The notes: generated by a model not told the origin, from the letters alone. A DNA stretch of 64,000 nucleotides from Flavobacterium sp. ASW18X (GCF_005144745.1 NZ_SWKK01000008.1:62001-126000), one strand, 5' to 3'; shown: positions 1 to 9,446, counted from the stretch's first letter. Made by a program: numbers and translations.

Positions 1-634
1 ATTTGATGCTTTTTCACAAGCAAATTCTAGCACCACTAGGGAGTACGGCGGCACAGGATTAGGTTTGACTATTTCCAGAAAATTGTTAGAATTAATGGGC
101 AGTACAATAGCCTTAAAGAGTGAAATTGATGTTGGTTCCGTATTCAGTTTTCAATTAGAATTCAAGACCAATACGCAAGATTACATTCCGACACATACAT
201 CCCAACTAAACCTTGATGATACCAATTTGGACGGATTATCAATATTAGTTGCAGAAGACCACAAGGTAAACATTGTAGTTATTAAAAAGTTTTTAGCCAA
301 ATGGAATGTAGCTGTAGACATTGCGGAAAATGGATTGATTGCTGTACAGAAGTGCGAAGAAAACCAGTACGATGCAATATTTATGGATTTACAAATGCCC
401 ATAATGAATGGTTATGAAGCAACAAAGATTATCCGCCGTAAAAATCTAAATATTCCAATTATTGCACTATCTGCCTCTGCAGAAGTGAATGTGAAGAAAG
501 AAATAGCCATTTTAGGTATGGACGGGCACATTAGCAAACCCTTTAACCCAAATACCTTACGCACATTTTTGCAAAACATAAAAAAAGCGAAGGTAGATGG
601 GTTAGTACATCCTTCAATGTGGAAGAAAAACTAG
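1..634 (+). CDS. Hybrid sensor histidine kinase, C-terminal part (partial at left edge)
   Basis: The reading frame is open from base 2, so the gene starts outside the window. The visible 210 residues begin with the end of a histidine-kinase ATPase domain: an F-box-like FDAFSQANSSTTREYGGTG run and the G2 box GTGLGLTISRKL. A short linker leads to a receiver domain that starts at LSILVAEDHKVN. The acidic pocket (ED), the phospho-acceptor Asp (codon 386-388, in FMDLQMP) and the conserved Lys (SKPF) are all present, so the receiver should be functional. There is no C-terminal output domain after the receiver. The signal and partner are not visible. The stop codon overlaps that of the convergent CoA-transferase gene on a CTAG palindrome. 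Confidence 0.93.
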   Translation, partial: FDAFSQANSSTTREYGGTGLGLTISRKLLELMGSTIALKSEIDVGSVFSFQLEFKTNTQDYIPTHTSQLNLDDTNLDGLSILVAEDHKVNIVVIKKFLAKWNVAVDIAENGLIAVQKCEENQYDAIFMDLQMPIMNGYEATKIIRRKNLNIPIIALSASAEVNVKKEIAILGMDGHISKPFNPNTLRTFLQNIKKAKVDGLVHPSMWKKN

Positions 635-1284
635 TTTAACATTTCTGGAATATCACCTTGGATAATAAGATGGCCTTCTGTTGCCGCCTGTATTTCTTCT
701 ACAGAAACATTAGGCGCTCGCTCTAATAATTTAAAGCCTTGTGGCACTACTTCTAGTACCGCTAAATTGGTTACAATTTTTTTTACGCAACCTACGCCCG
801 TTAATGGCAAGGTACAGCGTTTTAAAAGTTTAGATTGTCCTGCCTTGTTAGTGTGCATCATCGCAACAATAATATTTTCAGCAGACGCCACCAAATCCAT
901 AGCACCCCCCATGCCTTTAACCATTTTACCTGGAATCTTCCAATTAGCGATATCACCATTTTCTGCTACTTCCATAGCTCCTAAAATAGTTAAATGAACA
1001 TGCTTACCCCTAATCATCCCAAAACTTGTTGCTGAATCAAAAAAAGAAGCACCTGGCAATGTTGTAATCGTTTGTTTACCCGCATTGATGATGTCTGCAT
1101 CTTCCTCTCCATCAAAAGGGAATGGTCCCATACCTAATACGCCATTTTCACTTTGGAATTCCACCTCAATATCCTCTCTAACCAAATTGGCTACCAAAGT
1201 AGGTATACCAATACCTAGATTTACATAATAACCGTCTTTTACCTCTTGGGCAATTCGTCTCGCAATTCCGTTTTTATCTAGCAT
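631..1284 (-). CDS. scoB: 3-oxoacid CoA-transferase, subunit B
   Basis: This is the beta subunit of a family I CoA-transferase (succinyl-CoA:3-ketoacid type), 217 aa, the usual length. The GxGxP segment (GIGIPTL, about residues 24-30) and the SENG motif with the catalytic Glu near residue 46 are visible. It works with subunit A encoded just upstream; the two genes overlap by 11 bp. The likely role is CoA transfer between succinyl-CoA and acetoacetate in ketone-body or short-chain acid catabolism, in the cytoplasm. The exact acyl substrate cannot be told from sequence; related subunits (AtoA) act on acetate and butyrate. Confidence 0.92.
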   Translation of the reverse strand: MLDKNGIARRIAQEVKDGYYVNLGIGIPTLVANLVREDIEVEFQSENGVLGMGPFPFDGEEDADIINAGKQTITTLPGASFFDSATSFGMIRGKHVHLTILGAMEVAENGDIANWKIPGKMVKGMGGAMDLVASAENIIVAMMHTNKAGQSKLLKRCTLPLTGVGCVKKIVTNLAVLEVVPQGFKLLERAPNVSVEEIQAATEGHLIIQGDIPEMLN

Positions 1285-1984
1285 TTTCTATGGGTCTTAC
1301 GGTTCGTTGTTCTATTCTCTTTTCGTAGTCAGCACCCTGAAAAATTCGCTGAATAAAAATTCCTGGCACATGTATTTGGTTAGGATCTAAGTTCCCTGCA
1401 GGGACTAATTCTTCTACCTCTGCAACCGTAATTTGTGCAGCCCCGCACATACATGGATTAAAATTACGAGCAGTACCTTTAAAAATAAGATTACCTGCCG
1501 TATCTCCTTTCCAAGCTTTTACAAACGCATAATCTGCTTTAAAAGCTTCTTCTAGAACATACATCTTACCATTAAATTCTCGTGTTTCTTTACCTTCTGC
1601 TACCTCCGTTCCGTATCCTGCAGGTGTATAAAATGCTGGAAAACCTGCTTGTGCTGCCCTACATTTTTCGGCTAAAGTACCCTGAGGGGTAAGTTCCACC
1701 TCTAATTCTCCACTTAGCATTTGGCGCTCAAACTCATCGTTTTCTCCCACATAAGAAGAAATCATTTTCTTAATCTGTTTTTGCTGTAAAAGCAACCCCA
1801 AACCAAAATCGTCTACACCAGCATTATTAGAAATACAGGTTATGTCTTTAATTCCAAGACGGACCAACTGTGTAATAGCGTTTTCCGGTATTCCACAAAG
1901 GCCAAATCCCCCAAGCATAAAGGTCATTCCATCCTTTACACCCTCAAGGGCTTCTTCCACAGAGGATACAGTTTTATTTATCAT
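1274..1984 (-). CDS. scoA: 3-oxoacid CoA-transferase, subunit A
   Basis: This is the alpha subunit of the same CoA-transferase, 236 aa. The N-terminal stretch with [11 protein letters not shown] (about residues 25-35) is the CoA-binding glycine-rich loop of the family, and the protein keeps the typical [11 protein letters not shown] segment in the middle. It is translated just before subunit B with an 11-bp overlap, which suggests coupled synthesis of the heteromer. It lies 14 bp downstream of the penicillin-binding protein gene on the same strand, so read-through from the envelope operon is possible although the functions are unrelated. Confidence 0.92.
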   Translation of the reverse strand: MINKTVSSVEEALEGVKDGMTFMLGGFGLCGIPENAITQLVRLGIKDITCISNNAGVDDFGLGLLLQQKQIKKMISSYVGENDEFERQMLSGELEVELTPQGTLAEKCRAAQAGFPAFYTPAGYGTEVAEGKETREFNGKMYVLEEAFKADYAFVKAWKGDTAGNLIFKGTARNFNPCMCGAAQITVAEVEELVPAGNLDPNQIHVPGIFIQRIFQGADYEKRIEQRTVRPIENAR

Positions 1985-1998
1985 AGTTTAGTTAATTC

Positions 1999-4326
1999 CT
2001 AAAAATCTAAATCCTCAATATCGTCCTCTACATCTGTATCTTCTTCTACCTCCTTTTGATATTTAGCACAATCTACTTCTATAGACAAGTCTTCTGGCTT
2101 ATCAAAAGGATCCTTAGACACTCCTAGTTCTTCATTTTCATAATTCGCCTTCATATACATACCCCATATAGGTAATGCCATAGACGCGCCTTGACCATAA
2201 GTAATGGATTTAAAATGTGTTGCTCTTTCTTCTCCCCCTACCCATACTCCAGTAACCAAATTGGGCACCATACCCATAAACCAACCATCACTTTGGTTTT
2301 GTGTAGTTCCGGTTTTACCAGCAATTGGGTTAGATAGGTTGTAAGGATAGCCCGTTATAATTTCTTTATAAAGTGTAGCATTCTTATTGTAGGAATGTCT
2401 TAGTCTAGCACCAGAACCAAATTGTGTAACCCCCTCCATTAAATTAACCATGGCATAGGCAACATCTTTGCTTAATACGTCTTTAGTTTCTGGCACATAC
2501 TCATATAGTACTGTTCCGTTTCTATCTTCTACACGCGTTACCATAACAGGTTTTACATAAACTCCTTGGTTCGCAAAAGTACCATAGGCACCAACCATTT
2601 CATAAACGCTCATTTCTGATACTCCTAAAGCTATGGCAGGGACTTCTGCAATTTCTCTAGTAATACCCATATTTTTACCGATACGAGCCACAGAACCAGG
2701 ACCTACTTGGTCTATCAATTGCGCTGTAATGGTGTTTACCGAGTTAGCCAAAGCCTCCTTTAAAGTTAGCTTTTTCCCTGAATATTTACCATCAGAATTT
2801 TTAGGGCACCATGCATCTGGATTACCATGTTTTAAAGGCTCTATACAATATTGACTATCTGGCAACTGGTCACAAGGAGATAAACGCAACTGATCAATAG
2901 CTGCAGCGTAAACTAAGGGTTTAAAGGTAGAGCCCGCTTGTCTGGCTCCTTGTATAACGTTATCATATTGAAAGTGCTTGTAATCTACACCACCAACCCA
3001 GGCTTTTACATGACCTGTCTGAGGCTCCATAGACATCATTGCTGTACGCAAAAATGTTTTATAATACCGAATGGAATCTAGCGGAGTCATTATAGTATCT
3101 TTCTCGTACGAATCTGAATTCCAGTCAAAAACCGTCATTTCTGTTTTTTTCTTAAACGAGGCTCGGATTTCGTTTTCGGATTTGCCTTGACTTTTAAGCG
3201 TTCGCCATCTACTAGAAGATTTCATGGCACGCTCCATTATATTATCTATCTCATAATCCGCTAAATCTAAAAATGGTGTTGTAGGATTACGTTCTGGCGT
3301 ATTTTGCACAAAAAACTCAGTTTGCAACTTTTTCATATGTGCTTCTACAGCATTCTCTGCATTTTGTTGCATTCTAGAATCGATTGTAGTATACACCTTT
3401 AGACCGTCTAAATAAATGTTATACTTTTCACCATCTGGCTTTGGGTTTTCTTTCACCCATTTATTAAGCCATTTTTGCATATACATTCTAAAATAAGTAG
3501 CCAGGCCCTCTCTATGTGATTCTGGATTAAAATTTAAATCCATCTTTGTTTTCTGAAGAGAGTCCTTTTCTTTTTCTGAGAGGTATCCGTATTTAGCCAT
3601 TTGAGCCAACACCGTATTTCTACGATTAAAAACTAATTCTTCTCTCCTAATAGGATTGTAATAGGAGGAGTTTTTTAGCATCCCAACCAACATGGCAGAT
3701 TCTTCAGTTTTTAAATCTTTAGGTTCTTTACCAAAATAGATTCTAGAGGCAGAACGTATACCATCCGCATTGTAATGAAAATCATAGATGTTTAAATACA
3801 TCGCAATGATTTCCTCTTTGGTATAGTTACGTTCTAATCTAGTAGCTAGCACCCATTCTTTTAATTTTTGTGTGATTGCTTCGAACTTATTTCTTGAACG
3901 TACTCCAACAAACAATTGTCTGGCCAATTGCTGACTTATAGTACTAGCTCCACCTTTGCTACCTAAGTAAGCAACTGCTCTAAACGTACCCCTTGCATCT
4001 ATACCAGCATGATCAAAAAAACGCGCATCTTCTGTAGCTACCAGCGCATTTACCAAATTCTTTGGCAATTGGTCATAAGGTACAGGCGTACGATTATCTT
4101 CTAAATAAAATTTACCTAGTGTTTCGCCATCAGAAGAAATGATTTCCGTAGCCAAATTTGTTTCTGGGTTCTCTAAATGTTGGTACTCTGGCATTGGACC
4201 TAAGGCACCCCAAGATGCCAACAAAAAAGGCGTAATGGCCAGTAAAATACCAATTAAAAAAAGTATCCAAAACCATTTTATAAATTTAAAATAGCTCTTT
4301 TTAGGGGTGTTTTTTGCAGTTGCCAT
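1999..4326 (-). CDS. Penicillin-binding protein 1A (bifunctional transglycosylase/transpeptidase)
   Basis: This class A PBP of 775 aa polymerises and cross-links peptidoglycan at the outer face of the inner membrane. An N-terminal membrane anchor covers residues 18-38. The GT51 domain has the ATEDARFFDH motif (catalytic Glu99) and GGASTISQQL (125-134). The transpeptidase domain has STFK (active Ser466, Lys469), SVN (529-531) and KTGT (671-674), so both activities look intact. The C-terminus ends in a strongly acidic tail. The gene follows gldH with a 2-bp gap, an arrangement I recall as common in Flavobacteria. pbp1a or mrcA would be the usual names. Confidence 0.95.
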   Translation of the reverse strand: MATAKNTPKKSYFKFIKWFWILFLIGILLAITPFLLASWGALGPMPEYQHLENPETNLATEIISSDGETLGKFYLEDNRTPVPYDQLPKNLVNALVATEDARFFDHAGIDARGTFRAVAYLGSKGGASTISQQLARQLFVGVRSRNKFEAITQKLKEWVLATRLERNYTKEEIIAMYLNIYDFHYNADGIRSASRIYFGKEPKDLKTEESAMLVGMLKNSSYYNPIRREELVFNRRNTVLAQMAKYGYLSEKEKDSLQKTKMDLNFNPESHREGLATYFRMYMQKWLNKWVKENPKPDGEKYNIYLDGLKVYTTIDSRMQQNAENAVEAHMKKLQTEFFVQNTPERNPTTPFLDLADYEIDNIMERAMKSSSRWRTLKSQGKSENEIRASFKKKTEMTVFDWNSDSYEKDTIMTPLDSIRYYKTFLRTAMMSMEPQTGHVKAWVGGVDYKHFQYDNVIQGARQAGSTFKPLVYAAAIDQLRLSPCDQLPDSQYCIEPLKHGNPDAWCPKNSDGKYSGKKLTLKEALANSVNTITAQLIDQVGPGSVARIGKNMGITREIAEVPAIALGVSEMSVYEMVGAYGTFANQGVYVKPVMVTRVEDRNGTVLYEYVPETKDVLSKDVAYAMVNLMEGVTQFGSGARLRHSYNKNATLYKEIITGYPYNLSNPIAGKTGTTQNQSDGWFMGMVPNLVTGVWVGGEERATHFKSITYGQGASMALPIWGMYMKANYENEELGVSKDPFDKPEDLSIEVDCAKYQKEVEEDTDVEDDIEDLDF

Positions 4327-4328
4327 GC

Positions 4329-4811
4329 CTATTTAATCGTTTCTATTTGTAATCCAACATCTGTGATTCCCGTGAGGTCTTCCACGCCATTTACGCTTCC
4401 ATTTTTACGCATGGCATGTTGCACCTTTAAAGTATATACGCCAGAACTAGAAAAATTGATGTTCTCTTTTAGCCAAAGTTTACTTTCTTTAACGCTACCA
4501 GTACCTCTGCCTAACCATTCTCCTGTAGGTTGTGCCATTTTATATTCTAGGGTATCTACCAAAACTTGGTCATTTGGCTGTTGCAGTTCTGTAATTAAAA
4601 ATAAATTACTGAACTCGTAGGTGTCATCGTTTCTTATATTGAGAAAAAGCTGGTATGTAGCCGTTGTATCTAGCTCTTTAAAAGAGAAAGTAAGGGTGTC
4701 TTTACTTTTCCAAACACCATTATTTAAAGCAATATACTCTGTATGAGCAATGTTAGTATTACATGCCAATAAAAGCAAAGCTAAACCAATAAGTAACAGG
4801 CTATTTTTCAT
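4329..4811 (-). CDS. gldH: Gliding motility lipoprotein GldH
   Basis: This 160-aa lipoprotein starts at MKNSLLLIG. The frame is open further upstream, but the lipoprotein signal (LALLLLAC, lipid-modified Cys at residue 17) fixes this start. The remainder is a beta-rich domain matching GldH, which is needed for gliding and stability of the motility machinery in Flavobacterium johnsoniae. The start lies inside the last codons of the RicT-like gene (11-bp overlap), implying translational coupling. The order ricT-like, gldH, pbp1A supports the assignment. No enzymatic motif is visible. Confidence 0.88.
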   Translation of the reverse strand: MKNSLLLIGLALLLLACNTNIAHTEYIALNNGVWKSKDTLTFSFKELDTTATYQLFLNIRNDDTYEFSNLFLITELQQPNDQVLVDTLEYKMAQPTGEWLGRGTGSVKESKLWLKENINFSSSGVYTLKVQHAMRKNGSVNGVEDLTGITDVGLQIETIK

Positions 4812-5991
4812 TCTTTGCTGCAGGTTTGTTATTTCTTCTTCTCTTCCCTTTAGTTTTATTATTGGTATTTCTCCTTTTTTTGTTTTTATGCCGCTTTGGT
4901 TTATCAAATCTGGTTAGACTATCTTGCCCTACAACGTTTTCAAAAACCAATTTTTCTGCACGCTGTTCATCTACCTGAGCATAAGCCTCAAGACTTTCTA
5001 TCTTCTCGTCTTTTTTATTTAGTTCCAATATTTCTATGACCTGCTCTTTCTTTAAAGCATGCCAGTTAGAGGCATCTCCCTTATAAGCAAACCACAGTGT
5101 TTCTTTAAAAATATCTACTTTTTGGCAAAAGGCGATTCCTTTCTCTGTCATTAATTTACTGTCTTGTGCCGGGAAATCTTGCAGTGCTTCCAAGTACATA
5201 TCTAACTCGTAGTTTAAACAGCATTTTAATTTTCCACATTGCCCTGCTAGTTTTTGTGGATTCAGGGCTAACTGTTGGTATCTGGCAGAAGCAGTACTTA
5301 CCGACCTAAAATCTGTTAACCAAGTAGAACAACATAATTCTCTACCACAAGAACCTACGCCTCCTAAGCGCTGGGCTTCTTGCCTGTAGCCTATTTGTCG
5401 CATTTCTATACGAATACCAAAGGCTTTGGCCATGTCTTTAATTAGCTGTCTAAAATCTACACGTTCTTCTGCCGTATAGTAAAAGGTGGCTTTAGAACCA
5501 TCGCCCTGAAATTCTACGTCACTTAACTTCATTTGTAAGTTTAAGCTAATAGCAATTTCTCGCGAACGTTTTTTAATACCTTCTTCTCTGTCCCTACAAT
5601 TGGTCCAAATTTCAATATCTTTTTCGGTAGCTTTTCTATAGATTTTTGGCAGCGCATTATCTGTGTGGTCTACGTTCTTTTTTTTCATCTGAACTTTAAC
5701 CAACTCGCCCGTTAAGGTTACCATACCAATATCATGACCAGATTTGGCTTGGGTTGCCACCACATCACCAATGGCTAAGGGGATACCCTCTGCATTCCTA
5801 AAGAATTCTTTTCTGCTGTTTTTAAATCTTACTTCTACACAATCAAATGGCTTTTGTCCGTTAGGAAGAGACATATTGGAAAGCCAATCAAACACCGTAA
5901 GTTTATTACAACCATCCGTTCCGCAAGTACCATTGTTCTTACAGCCTTTGGGTTGCCCATCCTTACCGGTAGCGCAACTACTACATGCCAT
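4801..5991 (-). CDS. ricT: RicT-like PSP1 domain protein (YaaT family)
   Basis: This 396-aa cytoplasmic protein has a PSP1 domain. Two conserved Cys motifs (GSCGRELCCSTWL and GQCGKLKCCLNYE) match RicT/YaaT, which in Bacillus forms an iron-sulfur-containing complex with YlbF and YmcA that affects RNA maturation. The Bacteroidota version carries an extra Cys-rich N-terminus (Cys at 3, 6, 17, 23, 28) and a very basic Lys/Arg/Asn-rich tail after residue 365, consistent with nucleic-acid contact. No ylbF or ymcA homologue is seen nearby. Its function in gliding bacteria is not established; the overlap with gldH is suggestive only. Confidence 0.82.
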   Translation of the reverse strand: MACSSCATGKDGQPKGCKNNGTCGTDGCNKLTVFDWLSNMSLPNGQKPFDCVEVRFKNSRKEFFRNAEGIPLAIGDVVATQAKSGHDIGMVTLTGELVKVQMKKKNVDHTDNALPKIYRKATEKDIEIWTNCRDREEGIKKRSREIAISLNLQMKLSDVEFQGDGSKATFYYTAEERVDFRQLIKDMAKAFGIRIEMRQIGYRQEAQRLGGVGSCGRELCCSTWLTDFRSVSTASARYQQLALNPQKLAGQCGKLKCCLNYELDMYLEALQDFPAQDSKLMTEKGIAFCQKVDIFKETLWFAYKGDASNWHALKKEQVIEILELNKKDEKIESLEAYAQVDEQRAEKLVFENVVGQDSLTRFDKPKRHKNKKRRNTNNKTKGKRRRNNKPAAKNEK

Positions 5992-6009
5992 AGTATATAT
6001 CTTGAATCA

Positions 6010-6026
6010 AGGAATTTTAAATTCCT
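6010..6026. promoter_or_regulatory. 17-bp palindrome in the ricT leader
   Basis: AGGAATTT-T-AAATTCCT is a perfect inverted repeat about 20 bp upstream of the RicT-like start codon. It has no U-tract on either side, so it is a poor terminator for the preceding trhO gene. It could be an operator or a leader hairpin; this is read from sequence only. Confidence 0.3.
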
Positions 6027-6087
6027 AGACTAGGGTTCATAAAAAATTGTTGAAAGTAAAGATAGCACTATTTTGTTACTACCCTTG

Positions 6088-7119
6088 CTAGCGTTTAAAC
6101 TTTAGCACTTCTGAGCGGCCCTTCTTAAAAATTTTATTGCTTGCTTTTTTACCTTTACGCAGCTCTTTTTGTTCCTCATACGGCAACGCATTTACCTCTT
6201 TACAAGCATCAGAACAACAATTGTCCATTTTTTCTTTACAGCTATCGCATTGAATAAAAAGTAAATGGCAAGCTTCATTTGCACAATTCGTATGTACATC
6301 ACAAGGCGCTCCACATTGGTGGCAGTGCGCAATTACGTCGTCAGAAATACGTTCTCCCCTTCTGTGATCAAAGACAAAGTTTTTTCCTAAGAATTTATTT
6401 TCTAAATCGTTTTCTCTAACCTGCCTAGTGTATTCTATAATACCACCCTCTAATTGATACACATTTTTAAAACCTTTGTGTTTGTAGTACGCACTAGCTT
6501 TTTCACAACGGATACCACCCGTACAGTACATAACCAGTTTTTTATCTTCTTTGTAGGGTGCTAAATCTGCCTCAATAATATCTAAGGAATCTCTAAAGGT
6601 ATCTACATCTGGTGTAACTGCATTTTTAAAATGACCTATTTCACTTTCGTAATGGTTCCGCATATCTACCAACACAGTATCTGGGTCTTCTATAAGCTCA
6701 TTGAACGTTACCGCATCTACGTGAACGCCCTTATCGGTAACATCAAAAGTATTATCATCCAAACCATCTGCTACAATTTTATGACGCACTTTTACCTTTA
6801 ATTTTAAAAACGATTTATTGTCTTGTTCTATAGCAATGTTTAAGCGTACACCTTCTAAAAAAGTGATGCTATCTAGATGCTTTTTAAACGCATCAAAATT
6901 CTCTGCCGGAACAGAAAGCTGTGCATTTATACCTTCTTTGGCTACGTATATACGACCTAGAACCTCTAGGGCATCCCAAGTTATAAATAGGTGATTCCTT
7001 AAAATTTCTGGATTACCAATGTGTGCATATTGATAGAAAGAGATAGTAAGCCTATCCTTGCCGGCTTCCTCTATAAGTTTTGCTCTTTCTTCTGCACTTA
7101 ATTTATTGTACAGTTGCAT
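6088..7119 (-). CDS. trhO: tRNA uridine(34) hydroxylase TrhO (rhodanese domain)
   Basis: This 343-aa protein of the YceA/TrhO family performs oxygen-dependent hydroxylation of uridine 34 in some tRNAs, the first step to 5-carboxymethoxy/methoxyuridine. An N-terminal acylphosphatase-like UPF0176 domain is followed by a rhodanese domain with the active-site loop CTGGIRCEK (Cys199). The C-terminal tail holds a Cys/His-rich cluster (HCHQCGAPCDVH and later CDSCK, CCSDAC) typical of the family and probably metal binding. The gene is transcribed away from recA and has a good Bacteroidota promoter just upstream. Confidence 0.9.
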   Translation of the reverse strand: MQLYNKLSAEERAKLIEEAGKDRLTISFYQYAHIGNPEILRNHLFITWDALEVLGRIYVAKEGINAQLSVPAENFDAFKKHLDSITFLEGVRLNIAIEQDNKSFLKLKVKVRHKIVADGLDDNTFDVTDKGVHVDAVTFNELIEDPDTVLVDMRNHYESEIGHFKNAVTPDVDTFRDSLDIIEADLAPYKEDKKLVMYCTGGIRCEKASAYYKHKGFKNVYQLEGGIIEYTRQVRENDLENKFLGKNFVFDHRRGERISDDVIAHCHQCGAPCDVHTNCANEACHLLFIQCDSCKEKMDNCCSDACKEVNALPYEEQKELRKGKKASNKIFKKGRSEVLKFKR

Positions 7120-7163
7120 GCTATACTAATAGTTTAAGTTAAAAGAATATTTTTAATTGAATG

Positions 7164-7194
7164 CAAAAATACATAAAGTAAGCAGGCCTCCAAA
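7164..7194 (-). promoter_or_regulatory. Bacteroidota-type promoter of trhO
   Basis: On the minus strand a TTTG element (7194-7191) is followed after exactly 19 bp by TATTTTTG (7171-7164), matching the Bacteroidota consensus TTTG-N19-TAnnTTTG. Transcription would start about 40 bp before the trhO ATG at 7119. The -33 element lies inside an inverted repeat, annotated separately. Confidence 0.65.
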
Positions 7195-7216
7195 ATATTG
7201 GACGCCTACTACTTAC
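7178..7216. promoter_or_regulatory. Interrupted inverted repeat over the trhO -33 element
   Basis: Three nested stems pair in register: GTAAG with CTTAC, AGGC with GCCT, and TCCAA with TTGGA around an AATA centre. Only small bulges separate them. The repeat covers the -33 box of the trhO promoter in the 254-bp trhO-recA divergent region, so it may be an operator. It could also be a hairpin in a recA-direction transcript starting further upstream. The rest of the divergent region shows no gene. Confidence 0.4.
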
Positions 7217-7373
7217 AACCATTTCTTTTTCATAGAAATATAATCATGGCCAGGATTGACCATGAAATAGAATTTGAGTTAGTCTATTAAAAGATGCTAA
7301 AAACTTTAATTGGTTGCGTTGGCTTAAAAAATGATAAAAGGTGGTATTTTAGACCTCTAATTTTCCATGTACT

Positions 7374-8381
7374 ATGAGCAACGATAAAGAAGCAAAATTA
7401 AAAGCGCTAAAGCTTACCCTTGATAAATTGGACAAAACCTACGGTAAAGGGGCCGTAATGAAGATGGGAGACAGTGTTGTTGAAGATATTGACATAATAT
7501 CTTCTGGCTCTTTAGGATTGGATTTGGCACTAGGAGTAGGCGGGTATCCAAAAGGTAGAATTATAGAGATATACGGACCAGAATCTTCTGGTAAAACTAC
7601 CCTTACCCTACACGCAATGGCAGAAGCACAAAAGGCAGGTGGTATTGCTGCATTCATAGATGCAGAACACGCATTTGACCGCTTTTATGCTAAAAAACTG
7701 GGTGTAGATATAGACAACTTAATTATCTCTCAACCAGACCACGGTGAACAAGCTTTAGAAATAGCAGATAACCTTATCCGTTCTGGAGCGATAGACATTG
7801 TGGTGATTGACTCTGTGGCCGCATTAACTCCAAAAAGTGAAATAGAGGGCGAAATGGGCGATTCTAAAATGGGATTACATGCTCGTTTAATGTCCCAAGC
7901 TTTGCGTAAGCTTACTTCCACCATTAATAAAACACAATGTACTGTTATCTTTATCAATCAATTACGAGAAAAGATTGGAGTAATGTTTGGTAACCCAGAA
8001 ACTACTACTGGGGGTAATGCCTTAAAATTTTACGCCTCTGTTAGGCTAGATATTAGAAGGTCTACCCAAATAAAAAGTACAGATGGAGAAGTTATGGGTA
8101 ATAAAACCCGTGTAAAAGTGGTAAAAAACAAAGTAGCACCTCCTTTTAAAACTGCCGAGTTTGATATTATGTATGGCGAAGGTGTATCTAAAATTGGCGA
8201 GATTCTAGATTTAGGTGTAGCCTATGAAATTATTAAGAAAAGTGGTTCTTGGTTTAGCTATGGAGATACCAAATTAGGCCAAGGTAGAGATGCTGTTAAA
8301 AACTTAATTGACGATAATCCAGAACTAGCAGAAGAACTAGAAGGTAAAATCAAAGAGGCAATAGCTGCTTTAAAGGAATAA
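7374..8381 (+). CDS. recA: Recombinase RecA
   Basis: This 335-aa DNA strand-exchange protein acts in homologous recombination and SOS induction. The Walker A loop GPESSGKT lies at residues 68-75. Other conserved blocks seen are [17 protein letters not shown] (Walker B), the QALRKLT and INQLREKIG segments and [17 protein letters not shown]. The C-terminal tail is acidic, as usual. The start ATG is the only one compatible with the family N-terminus. A -7-like TATTTTAG at 7345-7352 with a TTG 23 bp upstream is a weak promoter candidate. No LexA-type box was recognised. Confidence 0.98.
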   Translation: MSNDKEAKLKALKLTLDKLDKTYGKGAVMKMGDSVVEDIDIISSGSLGLDLALGVGGYPKGRIIEIYGPESSGKTTLTLHAMAEAQKAGGIAAFIDAEHAFDRFYAKKLGVDIDNLIISQPDHGEQALEIADNLIRSGAIDIVVIDSVAALTPKSEIEGEMGDSKMGLHARLMSQALRKLTSTINKTQCTVIFINQLREKIGVMFGNPETTTGGNALKFYASVRLDIRRSTQIKSTDGEVMGNKTRVKVVKNKVAPPFKTAEFDIMYGEGVSKIGEILDLGVAYEIIKKSGSWFSYGDTKLGQGRDAVKNLIDDNPELAEELEGKIKEAIAALKE

Positions 8382-8455
8382 AATTTTCCTAAAATATTAG
8401 ACCTTACGCAACCCCTAAACAAACGTAGCATCTTAATACTGTGAATTTAAGCAGT

Positions 8456-8872
8456 ATGAAGAAGTATGTTTTAGGGGTTTTCTTTTTGGGATTGATATGT
8501 ATGGCTGGGAGCTGTGATGTAGATACAGGAGAAAACTTTCATTTTGAAGCGCTACAAGTGACAAGTGCTGTAGTTCCTGATACCTTTATATTGAACCAAA
8601 ACCACAATCTTGAAGTTTCTTTTTTAAGACCAGATGATTGTACGTTTTTTGAAGGATTTGATGTAACTTCAGAAACTGGGGGCTTTAGGTACATTACCGC
8701 TGTAGGTTCCGTTATTAATAATGATGAATGCTTAACGGCTAATGATACCGTTAGTGCAAACCTAACGGTAACTCCATTATTGAACGAGACTTATCATTTA
8801 CGGTTTTTTATCGGCACTGACGCTGCGGACAATACACAATACTTAGAGTTTGATGTACCCGTAAAACAATAA
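8456..8872 (+). CDS. Small predicted lipoprotein of unknown function
   Basis: This 138-aa protein has an N-terminal signal ending in CMAGSC, so Cys20 of the ATG form would be lipidated. A GTG 15 bp earlier is in frame, but the ATG gives a normal signal peptide. The mature part is beta-rich with Cys pairs (DDCTFFEGF, NDECLTAND). I do not recognise the family. It ends 33 bp before the sigma factor gene on the same strand and may share its transcript. A SDxxD-like acidic stretch after the Cys (CDVDTGE) could favour surface exposure, which is speculative. Confidence 0.7.
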   Translation: MKKYVLGVFFLGLICMAGSCDVDTGENFHFEALQVTSAVVPDTFILNQNHNLEVSFLRPDDCTFFEGFDVTSETGGFRYITAVGSVINNDECLTANDTVSANLTVTPLLNETYHLRFFIGTDAADNTQYLEFDVPVKQ

Positions 8873-8905
8873 ATAGTAATACCAATAAATTACCTAACCA
8901 AAATT

Positions 8906-9439
8906 TTGAGTCTAGAAGAACTCATAAAAAACTGCAAAGCGCGCAAACAATCAGCACAGGAAGAGCTGTATAGAGCCTACTCTAATATACTCTTTGGTAT
9001 TTGCTTAAAATATTCGCGCAACAAAACGGAGGCAGAAGATAACCTTCATGATAGTTTTATGACCATTTTTGACAAAATTGGACAATACAATCATAAAGGC
9101 TCTTTTGAAGGTTGGATTAAACGAATTACCATAAACACAGTTTTACAGAAATACAGAAAAGACCGCTATTTAGATGTGGTTACGGATAATTTGAAGGAAG
9201 AGGAAGTAGATGTAGAAGACAATTTTCCCAGTATAGATTTGGCGACCCTGTTAAGTTACATACAAGAACTGCCAAATAGGTACCGCATTACATTTAACCT
9301 TTACGTTTTAGATGGCTACTCTCATAAGGAGATAAGCGAAATGCTCGGAACCACTATTGGAACGTCTAAATCTAATTTAGCACGTGCCAGAATGATTCTT
9401 AAAGAAAAATTAGAAAAAGAAAATATAAATATTGCATAG
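8906..9439 (+). CDS. RNA polymerase sigma factor, sigma-70 family (ECF type)
   Basis: This 177-aa ECF sigma factor has region 2 (about residues 20-85, with the LKYSRNKTEAEDNLHDSF segment) that binds core and the -10 DNA, and region 4 (about 108-170) with a helix-turn-helix (GYSHKEISEMLGTTIGTSKSN). The frame contains no ATG between the preceding stop codon and region 2, so the TTG at 8906 is taken as start. The next gene begins 7 bp after the stop and has the N-terminus of a Bacteroidota membrane regulator, so the two probably form a sigma/anti-sigma pair. Target genes are unknown. Confidence 0.9.
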   Translation: MSLEELIKNCKARKQSAQEELYRAYSNILFGICLKYSRNKTEAEDNLHDSFMTIFDKIGQYNHKGSFEGWIKRITINTVLQKYRKDRYLDVVTDNLKEEEVDVEDNFPSIDLATLLSYIQELPNRYRITFNLYVLDGYSHKEISEMLGTTIGTSKSNLARARMILKEKLEKENINIA

Positions 9440-9446
9440 CTAGATT

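Noticed and set aside
4812-4907. 32-residue N-terminal extension of GldH
   Set aside because: It would bury the lipoprotein signal peptide behind a charged segment that lies inside the upstream gene.
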